Origin: Planctomycetota bacterium
GTDB lineage: Bacteria > Planctomycetota > GCA-002687715 > DRQF01
Length of the DNA stretch: 9,317 bases
Reading direction: 5' to 3'
Assembly: GCA_015485455.1 (NCBI GenBank)
Contig: WFTN01000493.1
Coordinates: 1 to 9,317, forward strand
Shown: positions 1 to 5,685 of the stretch, in pieces
How positions within the stretch are numbered: position 1 is the stretch's first letter
Layout of the letters: each line of letters begins with the position of its first letter
The notes under the pieces: generated by a model
The model's database searches: none
Told to the model about the DNA's origin: nothing
The model's input: the letters and a program-made list of their open reading frames with translations, nothing else
Made by a program: the position numbers and the translations under genes

Positions 1-791
1 AAAGTGGCTTGGTGACCCGCGCCACCAAAGCTCCAGTCCGCTTGGGGTACGGAAAAGGTGAGACGAAAGAACCCAATTGGCTATTCACCAACCGCAAACT
101 TCGGCTTCACGGGGAAGTCATGCACCGTATGGAGCGGGACATTCGTCTATTAGGGCTCATCGGCATTGCCCCGTCCTTTCGTTGGCCTCCTTTCACCTTC
201 GCTGAAGACGATCGTAAGGTGGTCGACGCCTTCATTGGCTCCCTTCCTGAAGGGGGGCCAATCATAGTCCTCAATCCTGGCACCAGTGCCTGGTTCAAGT
301 GCAAACGGTGGGATCCTGATTATTACGCTTCACTGGCAGACTATTTGGTCTTAAGCCGCCAAGCCCGAGTGGTGATCAATTGGGGGCCTGATGAAATCGA
401 AGTTGTCGATCAGATCATGAAGATGGCGCAAGTGCCGATTTATCAGGCCCCCGACCTAAAGAACATGAGGCAAGTGGGTTACTTGATGAGCCAGGCAGAT
501 TTGGTGGTAGGGTCCGACACAGGACCCGTTCACTTGGCAGCCGCTCAAAGAATAAAGACCATCATTCTCTTCGGTCCTTATGACCCACGCTTTTACTATC
601 CATTTGAACACAAAGAGCGGGCCGTATTCATGAATTTGGCTTGTAGTCCCTGTCGCTACCGGACTTGTCCGGCGGTGGATTGCATGCGCCTCATTTCACC
701 TACCCGGGTAGCCCATCTATGTGACGCCGTGCTGGACGATCAACCGATCTCTGAACCGAACCTATCCCCCAACAAGGGAGCCCCGACATAG
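1..791 (+). CDS. Glycosyltransferase family 9 (heptosyltransferase-like), 5'-truncated by window edge
   Basis: Family-9 glycosyltransferases (the heptosyltransferase family) move a sugar, usually heptose from an ADP-sugar, onto growing LPS core on the cytoplasmic face of the inner membrane. Visible here is the C-terminal nucleotide-sugar-binding half. Counting from the TTG at 9, it has NPGTSAWFKCKRW (about residues 89-101), the family signature SDTGPVHLAAA (169-179) followed by IILFGP (185-190), and a Cys-rich stretch CSPCRYRTCPAVDCM (212-226) of a kind common near the end of these enzymes. The frame is open to the window edge, and only about 260 of the usual 340-350 residues are present, so the TTG at 9 is not the true start; the N-terminal Rossmann half with its catalytic Asp lies upstream. 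The gene ends with TAG and converges on the FHA gene with 16 bases between stops and no visible terminator. The family is clear; the acceptor sugar cannot be told. Confidence 0.88.
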   Translation, partial: SGLVTRATKAPVRLGYGKGETKEPNWLFTNRKLRLHGEVMHRMERDIRLLGLIGIAPSFRWPPFTFAEDDRKVVDAFIGSLPEGGPIIVLNPGTSAWFKCKRWDPDYYASLADYLVLSRQARVVINWGPDEIEVVDQIMKMAQVPIYQAPDLKNMRQVGYLMSQADLVVGSDTGPVHLAAAQRIKTIILFGPYDPRFYYPFEHKERAVFMNLACSPCRYRTCPAVDCMRLISPTRVAHLCDAVLDDQPISEPNLSPNKGAPT

Positions 792-807
792 GCGGTAGAC
801 TTGGGGG

Positions 808-1326
808 TCAGGGACTCACGACACCTGAAGGTGGTCCATCCACACCACTCAAATGCTTCTCTTGGTCAACGGTGGGCATGGCTTTTTGTGAGGTAAGTGC
901 TTCGCTCGATTGCTCGGCAGTGGCACCGGTTGCGATCAGCTCCATCACCTCCCCATGACCAAATTCGATCATGATCTTCTTGGCGTCACTGGCAAAACGC
1001 TCAACCACAAGGCGATCAACTTTAAAGCCGTTCACCACCGTCCCATTGGTCGACAAGTCTTCAATCTCGACCCGGTCTTCGCCAGTTAAGCAAACTCGAA
1101 AATGTTGGCGAGAGATCTTGCGATAGCTCTTGTGAGCTTCCAAAGCGACCTTGGTCAACCGCAGGCATTCTTCGGCCCGCGCGACGCTGAGCGAACAAAC
1201 CCGAGAACGTCCAACGACCAGACATTGCCCCAGTCGCATGGTGGCTTTGGCACCACGAAAGAGTCCCGTGATACCTGTAATCGTTGCCGTTGCAGATCCG
1301 TCATAAATTGCGTCTTCAATATCCAT
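808..1326 (-). CDS. Small stand-alone FHA-domain protein
   Basis: A 172-residue cytoplasmic protein, with no signal peptide or membrane segment, that is essentially one forkhead-associated domain; these domains bind phosphothreonine peptides. The conserved binding residues are present: GRS at 39-41, SRQH at 72-75, STNGT at 92-96 and NG at 99-100. About 30 residues separate GRS from SRQH, longer than in most FHA domains, so there is an insertion (about 45-68) rich in Arg, Lys and Leu. After residue 131 comes a Ser/Thr/Gly/Pro-rich, probably disordered tail that could itself be a kinase target. It is the last gene of the minus-strand block, 122 bases after the Ser/Thr kinase. The obvious inference is that it reads a phosphothreonine made by that kinase, on the kinase itself or a substrate. 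The ATG at 1326 is preceded at 4 bases by AGGG, which lies inside a hairpin. FHA assignment is firm; partner is inferred. Confidence 0.85.
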   Translation of the reverse strand: MDIEDAIYDGSATATITGITGLFRGAKATMRLGQCLVVGRSRVCSLSVARAEECLRLTKVALEAHKSYRKISRQHFRVCLTGEDRVEIEDLSTNGTVVNGFKVDRLVVERFASDAKKIMIEFGHGEVMELIATGATAEQSSEALTSQKAMPTVDQEKHLSGVDGPPSGVVSP

Positions 1327-1354
1327 AGGTCCCTATTGTAGTGATAGGGGGCCT
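1327..1354 (-). promoter_or_regulatory. Hairpin covering the ribosome-binding site of the FHA gene
   Basis: Just upstream of the FHA start, the minus-strand RNA can pair CCCTAT (1344-1349) with ATAGGG (1331-1336) around a 7-base loop. An outer AGG/CCT (1352-1354 with 1327-1329) lies beyond a small internal loop. The right arm contains AGGG, the only Shine-Dalgarno-like sequence, and ends directly at the ATG. Folding would hide the binding site, so translation of the FHA protein may be limited. No U-run follows, so it is not a Rho-independent terminator. Pairing is seen; function is inferred. Confidence 0.4.
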
Positions 1355-1413
1355 TGCACCAATAGAGTATTCACCTCTCCCCCGCAGCGAGCAGACTCAT
1401 CGACAGAACAATG

Positions 1414-1419
1414 ATCATA
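1414..1419 (-). promoter_or_regulatory. Possible -10 element upstream of the FHA gene
   Basis: The 122-base gap between the kinase stop and the FHA start carries TATGAT on the minus strand, 5 of 6 matches to the sigma-70 -10 box, in an AT-rich stretch (about 1411-1440). The best -35 at 17-base spacing is TTAATC, only 3 of 6. An own promoter for the FHA gene is possible but weakly supported. Apart from this and the hairpin at 1327-1354 I see nothing in the gap. Confidence 0.2.
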
Positions 1420-1448
1420 ACTTATTGAATGAAAAGGATTAAGAGCTA

Positions 1449-4400
1449 CTAACCCTTATCCACAGTCAAGGCCGTGGTCACATGAATCGAATCGATCACA
1501 TGGGGCATAGGAATACGTATAGCCAAAGATTCGCCAACTTTGGTCTCGAAAACCCCTTTTCTTGCCAACACGGTGCGTCCATTTATGGTGAGGGTGACCA
1601 TCCCACTGTCAACGTCACAAGACAAACGCAGCACATAGGTTTTCCCTGGTTCGAGAAGAAGGCCCCGCGCTTTGCTCCCGGGGCCAAAAGCAGCGGCAAA
1701 ACCTGATAGCCTACCACTCCACATTGTTGAACGACCATACTCTTCAAATTCCATCATCTTTTTCTCCAGACCATGGAGAGGAAGATGCAAGAGGTGGCGT
1801 CTGCCGAGACGACTTAGGTAACCGATATGATGACCAAAGACGCTCAATAGAAAATAGCGGGGCGACTCACGCCATCGAGAAGATGTGTGATACGTGATTT
1901 CCAACTCCCAAGAACTCCCGTCAAGATTCATCGGCAGAAAGAGCTTGAGTGCTTCCAAAGCCAAGGGACTCATGCCCTTGTTCTCCAAAGTACGAGTCGA
2001 TTTCAAACAACCCTTAGCCCACCGCATATGAGGTGGCAGGAGAAAATCTTCTGCTTGTTCTTCGTCGTCAAAGTTCCATGCGATGTGCACCAGACTCTTT
2101 TCGACTGAAACGATTTCTACTTCACCATGAACTGATTCAAGAACCCCTGCCAAACTTGCCCGACTTCGGCATTCTTCCAAAATGCGACGAATGCTTAGGC
2201 GATTGCGCACATACCAAGCCGATTTTTTGAGGTCTCGTGAGCTCGTGAGAGCACGTGCAGTCTTCAACACCCCTTGCCAATCAGAATTGCGATAGGCAGT
2301 CAGTGATTCACGCCATATCCGAAACGCTTCTTTCCCTTCCGGCGAATCTACTTGAGCGACTTCTCGCCACGCTCCCTTCAGGCGAGAAGCCAAGAACTGA
2401 CGAAAGGGATCGTCTGCCGGCAAAGATGACAAGACTCGCTCAGCTTGAGCTAACTCAACATCACAATAGTGAAACCAGGCAATCGTTCGCAGCTGATTCA
2501 AGCCAGGTTCCGGTTCTGCAAGATCAATCAGAGTCCTCACGGAAAGCTGTGCCGCTGGAATCTCAATCATTCGATCTTGTTTACCCAGATGAATTGTAAT
2601 CAAACCGTCAACAATGGAATCGACCTGAAAACGCTTCCACGTCTTGCCAGACCGGAGTTGTAAGACCCTGTCCTCATCGATGGGTTTCTCTAAAAGCTCG
2701 TCCAGAGTTTTCTCTGTCCAGGAACGTGCTTCCTTCAGCACACTTCCCACGAGCATAAATTGCTGATGAAGCCCATCACCTTCAAGTTCTGCTCGGCCTA
2801 TGAGTTCATTGAGCTGGACAAAGCGACTTATGAGAGCAGTGAACTCTCTCTGCCGGATTTCCGGTGACCCGAGAGGCGCCAACATATCGGCGGACTGTAG
2901 GAAGCTGGTCAGCAATCGGTGCATTTCTCTGTGTTGACGCGCCAGCCTCGCCTCAAGGCTTTTGATTCTTGTCACGTAACCAGAGCCCAAGTGGATTGGC
3001 AAGCGCTTCTTGAGAGCATCGAGAGCAGCTTCAACTTTGCTGAATTCATTCAAGCTCAAATTTGTTTTCGCCGTTTCCATCTGTCGGTCAAAGTCGTGAC
3101 GCCAAAAAGCAAGCACCTCGTCAATCACCGTCGACCGTGCTTTGGAAACGACTTCTGGATCCATGGGATGACCCTCATCAGCCATGGGCTCTGCCAGGAG
3201 GAAGTCCTGCAAATCGCCCCTGGACAAATAAGGCTGGTTTTCTTGTCGACCCTCAACCAAAGAACGAAAATGAGCCAAAGCCACGGACAAAAGGGCCTCT
3301 TCTCGCTTTCGGCGTTGTCCCTCAATGGCGTTCTTGATCTTAAGATTCTCATTCTCAAACTGAATGCGAACCCAACGCGGCAAATCGGTGAGGGTCGAAT
3401 TGAGCTCCCGGCTCAATTGGTCTTCACATTCCGTGGCCAACAACCTCTCGGCCCCGTCTAAGTCGCCGACCTGGAGGCGACTACGAGGCCCCAAGAAAAC
3501 CCGAGTCATCACCTCATCAACATCGCTCTCTTTCAGGACTTTTGCTGTCTCCCTATCCTTGGCCCTGGGCTTGCCTCCAGCCACAGAGGGTGGGTTTGTT
3601 GTTTGCTCGTCGTCATTCGTCGACAACCCCAAGTAAGCGATCACCGCCATCAACAAGACGCTCCCCACAAGAACACCCCGACCTTTGAGGGCTGCTCTCT
3701 TGGGTTTCTTCAAGCGAGGGCGAGGGGCAAGGCCTCGCTTGACTGCACGTAAATCTCTTAAGAGCTCTGCGGGGGTTTGATAGCGATTCTCTCTATCTTT
3801 GCACAGCAACCTCTCAACGATGTCAGCAAAGCCTGAACTCAGGTGAGGGTGGCTTTCAGAGAGATGCGGTGGGTCTTCGTAGAGGATCTTCGTGATGACG
3901 GCCCCGACGGAATCCCCGGAGAAAGGCGAATCACCCGTTGCCATGTGAAAAAGCGTGGCCCCGAGGGAGAACAAATCTGTTCTGGTGTCCACTTGCTCTG
4001 GATTCTTGGCTTGCTCCGGTGACATATAGGCTGGGGTACCGACAGCGTGGTTCTGACTGGTCATCGACGAATCAAACTCAAGTTTTGCCAAGCCCAAATC
4101 AGCGAGGAGTGCTTGACCATCTTCGTCCAAGAGAATGTTTGCCGGCTTGATATCCCGATGAACAACATGGTCCCGATGGAGTTCGAGGAGCGCTTCCCCC
4201 ATTTGAATCGCCAGCTCAACAATCTGAGACTCAGGCATTGGGCCGTCAGCCTCCAGGACATCCCGAATGTTCTGCCCTTCCACCAATTCCATGACAAAGT
4301 AACAGGTGTGTTCAAGAGTGCCGGCGTCGAGAGCCCGAACAATGTGGCTGTGATTGAAGCGAGCCGCTATCCGCGCTTCGCGCATCAAGCGGCCCAATAC

Positions 4401-4565
4401 TTTTTCGTTATCGCAAACGGTTTCTTCGAGAACCTTAACCGCAACCAGACGGTTCATCCCTTCTTGTCGAGCACGATAGACCGTAGCCATGGAACCACGG
4501 CCTAAGATCGACTCGAGGGTATAACCAGGGATCTCAGGAAACCCCGGCCCAGTCTCTGTGCTCAT
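1449..4565 (-). CDS. Transmembrane Ser/Thr protein kinase with large extracytoplasmic sensor region
   Basis: A 1038-residue PknB-type (Hanks) kinase. The kinase domain spans about 15-275 with all catalytic elements: glycine loop GRGSMATVY (22-30), VAVK with Lys44, helix-C Glu63, HRDIKPAN with Asp138 and Asn143, metal-binding DLG (156-158, a DFG variant frequent in bacterial kinases) and GTPAYMSPE (176-184). A basic stretch (280-296) precedes one membrane segment at about 297-314, so the kinase is cytoplasmic. About 720 residues lie outside: a mostly helical, charged region (340-630); a short beta-rich piece (634-683); further helices with TPR-like character (690-800); and, from about 811, a beta-rich domain that looks like a concanavalin/LamG-type sandwich (for example LEPGKTYVLRLSCDVDSG at 971-988, then MVTLTINGRTVL). 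The ATG is 6 bases after the preceding stop and has only a weak GAGA, suggesting translational coupling. Kinase activity is well supported; what the outer part senses is unknown. Confidence 0.95.
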   Translation of the reverse strand: MSTETGPGFPEIPGYTLESILGRGSMATVYRARQEGMNRLVAVKVLEETVCDNEKVLGRLMREARIAARFNHSHIVRALDAGTLEHTCYFVMELVEGQNIRDVLEADGPMPESQIVELAIQMGEALLELHRDHVVHRDIKPANILLDEDGQALLADLGLAKLEFDSSMTSQNHAVGTPAYMSPEQAKNPEQVDTRTDLFSLGATLFHMATGDSPFSGDSVGAVITKILYEDPPHLSESHPHLSSGFADIVERLLCKDRENRYQTPAELLRDLRAVKRGLAPRPRLKKPKRAALKGRGVLVGSVLLMAVIAYLGLSTNDDEQTTNPPSVAGGKPRAKDRETAKVLKESDVDEVMTRVFLGPRSRLQVGDLDGAERLLATECEDQLSRELNSTLTDLPRWVRIQFENENLKIKNAIEGQRRKREEALLSVALAHFRSLVEGRQENQPYLSRGDLQDFLLAEPMADEGHPMDPEVVSKARSTVIDEVLAFWRHDFDRQMETAKTNLSLNEFSKVEAALDALKKRLPIHLGSGYVTRIKSLEARLARQHREMHRLLTSFLQSADMLAPLGSPEIRQREFTALISRFVQLNELIGRAELEGDGLHQQFMLVGSVLKEARSWTEKTLDELLEKPIDEDRVLQLRSGKTWKRFQVDSIVDGLITIHLGKQDRMIEIPAAQLSVRTLIDLAEPEPGLNQLRTIAWFHYCDVELAQAERVLSSLPADDPFRQFLASRLKGAWREVAQVDSPEGKEAFRIWRESLTAYRNSDWQGVLKTARALTSSRDLKKSAWYVRNRLSIRRILEECRSRASLAGVLESVHGEVEIVSVEKSLVHIAWNFDDEEQAEDFLLPPHMRWAKGCLKSTRTLENKGMSPLALEALKLFLPMNLDGSSWELEITYHTSSRWRESPRYFLLSVFGHHIGYLSRLGRRHLLHLPLHGLEKKMMEFEEYGRSTMWSGRLSGFAAAFGPGSKARGLLLEPGKTYVLRLSCDVDSGMVTLTINGRTVLARKGVFETKVGESLAIRIPMPHVIDSIHVTTALTVDKG

Positions 4566-4571
4566 CGGTCT

Positions 4572-5009
4572 CTAATAACCACTCTTAGCGAATGCCTTGA
4601 GGGCTTTGTCAGCTTCCTCTGGTGACACGCCAAAGACTTTCTTCAGAGCCTTGACTTGAGACTTTACCTTCGCGGTCGAGTTTTCCATCTGAATCACTCC
4701 TGGCCAAGTGGCTTTGCACTCTTTGATGAACCGACTGAATTTCCCTTTGTCTTTGAGCATCCAAGAAATGAGCAAATGACCTTTTTGGGTGTCAAAGAAA
4801 GTGAGCTCTCTCAAAGTAGCAAGCTCAAACATATTCTTGGTGTGCTTCAGGCGGTGCTTGGCGATGCTCTTCTTGACGATGACCTTAAAAGCAGAGAGTT
4901 TGAGTCCTTTGGATTTATCTTCGTCCTCTGTGGTGCCCAGACCGTAAGGATCATCAAAGGAACCAACCACCAAACGACCATGAACCTTGCCTTGGAAGTA
5001 AATGCCCAA
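4572..5009 (-). CDS. C-terminal half of the interrupted peptidase-like protein
   Basis: If translated on its own this would start at the TTG at 5009, three bases after the TAA, and make 145 residues. It has no signal peptide, no Shine-Dalgarno sequence and begins in mid-domain (LGIYFQGK), so an independent gene is unlikely. Its content still looks protein-coding: a basic helical stretch (about 35-60); LRELTFFDTQKGHLLISWML (66-85), resembling the helix downstream of the active site in peptidase-MA-like proteins; then KGKFSRFIKECK; and a final helical piece (about 115-145) ending in GVSPEEADKALKAF. The stop is TAG, 6 bases before the kinase ATG, so ribosomes finishing here could feed the kinase start. 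This matters because a nonsense codon upstream could reduce kinase expression by polarity. Confidence 0.5.
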   Translation of the reverse strand: MGIYFQGKVHGRLVVGSFDDPYGLGTTEDEDKSKGLKLSAFKVIVKKSIAKHRLKHTKNMFELATLRELTFFDTQKGHLLISWMLKDKGKFSRFIKECKATWPGVIQMENSTAKVKSQVKALKKVFGVSPEEADKALKAFAKSGY

Positions 5010-5012
5010 ACT

Positions 5013-5636
5013 TTATCGCAACCAACCAGGCGTGAAGTTGTTGTTGTAAGCGTGGCGGTCCACACAGAGGTGACCCACCAGGTGACACATGACAGCTGCC
5101 ACATGCTCAGGCTTGTGGGGTTTAAGATGAGTGACCATCACGTTTCTTTGAGCAGACTCATTGAGATGGCTACCAGGAGCATGATTTTTGACGAACTGCT
5201 CTTTGTTCCACACGGGGTACTTCTTTGAATACCACTTCACATAACGGCGATAGTCGCGCTTGTTGGCAAGAATAACGCCCATGCACTTGCGACCGTCTTT
5301 CCACAGTTTCTTGTGGCTTGAATAACCAGCATCCCGGGCGAAAATCTTGTAGCAGCGCTCGGCCTCATTCATGATCTTGACCATCTTGCCCTTCGACAAA
5401 GATGAGCACCAAGTGAAATTCTCGGTTTCGAAGAAGTTGAGTTTCTTCCCCAAGGCCTTGGCAATTTCTTCTGCTTCTTTTCGGTCGCGCTCGTCGCGCA
5501 GGGGAATAACCTTCATCGCACCAGCAGTATCGCCATCCATGATTGGCGAGTCAGACAGAGTTGCTTCCACCGGCCCTTGGCCTAAAGCCAAGAAAAAAAC
5601 GAGGGCCATCAGCGCTCTTTGAGTCAACTTGTTCAT
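5013..5636 (-). CDS. N-terminal half of the interrupted secreted peptidase-like protein
   Basis: It encodes 207 residues from an ATG with a good Shine-Dalgarno sequence. Residues 1-25 form a classical signal peptide: Lys3 and Arg7, hydrophobic core ALMALVFFLALG (8-19), and a VEA-T cleavage site after 25, so the product is exported. The mature part is charged and mainly helical, with Cys at 77, 95, 118, 184 and 191 that could pair outside the cytoplasm. Near the end, VAAVMCHLVGHLCVDRH (179-195) occupies the place of a zinc-peptidase HExxH helix, with both His (185 and 189) but Leu186 instead of catalytic Glu. The codon is CTG, two changes from a Glu codon, so this is not a simple base-call error. 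The reading ends at TAA straight after WLR. As a truncated product it would lack the rest of the fold. It follows the sigma-54 activator by 28 bases. Confidence 0.7.
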   Translation of the reverse strand: MNKLTQRALMALVFFLALGQGPVEATLSDSPIMDGDTAGAMKVIPLRDERDRKEAEEIAKALGKKLNFFETENFTWCSSLSKGKMVKIMNEAERCYKIFARDAGYSSHKKLWKDGRKCMGVILANKRDYRRYVKWYSKKYPVWNKEQFVKNHAPGSHLNESAQRNVMVTHLKPHKPEHVAAVMCHLVGHLCVDRHAYNNNFTPGWLR

Positions 5637-5641
5637 TCCTT

Positions 5642-5646
5642 CTCCC
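5642..5646 (-). promoter_or_regulatory. Ribosome-binding site of the peptidase-like gene
   Basis: GGGAG on the minus strand lies 5 bases before the ATG at 5636. It supports that start, which also gives a complete signal peptide, and shows that the gene is or recently was translated. Confidence 0.6.
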
Positions 5647-5655
5647 TTACCGGCT

Positions 5656-5685
5656 GGGGTCCCATCAATTCTTGGATGGGGCCTC
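5656..5685 (-). other. Hairpin across the stop codon of the sigma-54 activator
   Basis: The minus-strand RNA pairs CCCATC (5675-5680) with GATGGG (5661-5666) around an 8-base loop. Beyond one mismatch, GG (5682-5683) can pair with CC (5658-5659). The hairpin holds the activator's TGA stop and ends about 10 bases before the next gene's Shine-Dalgarno sequence. There is no U-run, so it is unlikely to terminate transcription; an RNA-processing or stability role between the two genes is possible but inferred. Confidence 0.3.

Larger units (their letters stand above)
4572..5636 (-). pseudogene. Secreted gluzincin-like (peptidase MA/DUF1570-type) gene interrupted by an in-frame TAA
   Basis: Two adjacent open stretches (5636 to 5013 and 5009 to 4572) lie in the same reading frame, separated by TAA at 5013-5015 and one AGT codon. 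Read through, they give one 354-codon protein with a signal peptide, a zinc-peptidase-like core and a helical C-terminus. At the junction, TPGWLR-stop-SLGIYF matches the pattern 'P-x-WLxEG-x-x-x-Y' that follows HExxH in gluzincin-type peptidases. The stop is codon 208, exactly 18 residues after His189, where HExxH-x18-E puts its third zinc ligand. A single GAA-to-TAA change explains it. The catalytic Glu is also absent (HLVGH at 185-189), so the ancestor was probably already a non-proteolytic relative. No frameshift is needed. The gene sits between the sigma-54 activator and the kinase. Alternatives are a sequencing error, genuine readthrough, or two coupled genes. Family assignment is from motif pattern only. 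Confidence 0.7.

Noticed and set aside
792..807. Bidirectional terminator between the converging genes
   Set aside because: Only a 3-base stem (GAC/GTC) can be drawn, with no U-run on either strand.
2919..3461. A 180-codon open stretch on the + strand inside the kinase gene
   Set aside because: It lies antisense to a well-supported coding region, has no recognisable motif, and reads as low-quality protein.
4092..4100. DLG instead of DFG as a sign of an inactive kinase
   Set aside because: DLG is common in active bacterial Hanks kinases, and Lys44, Glu63, Asp138 and Asn143 are all present.
5007..5009. TTG at 5009 as the start of an independent gene
   Set aside because: There is no Shine-Dalgarno sequence, the protein would begin in mid-domain, and the joined reading fits a known motif pattern.
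5013..5015. TAA as a reassigned sense codon in this genome
   Set aside because: TAA ends the nucleotidyltransferase gene at 8900-8902 exactly where the family ends and overlaps the next start, so it is a normal stop here.
5007..5015. Frameshift rather than nonsense as the cause of the split gene
   Set aside because: Both halves are in the same frame; only one stop codon separates them.
4656..5228. A 190-codon open stretch on the + strand opposite the interrupted gene
   Set aside because: The minus strand carries a signal peptide, Shine-Dalgarno sequence and peptidase-like pattern; the + reading has no domain and no credible start context.
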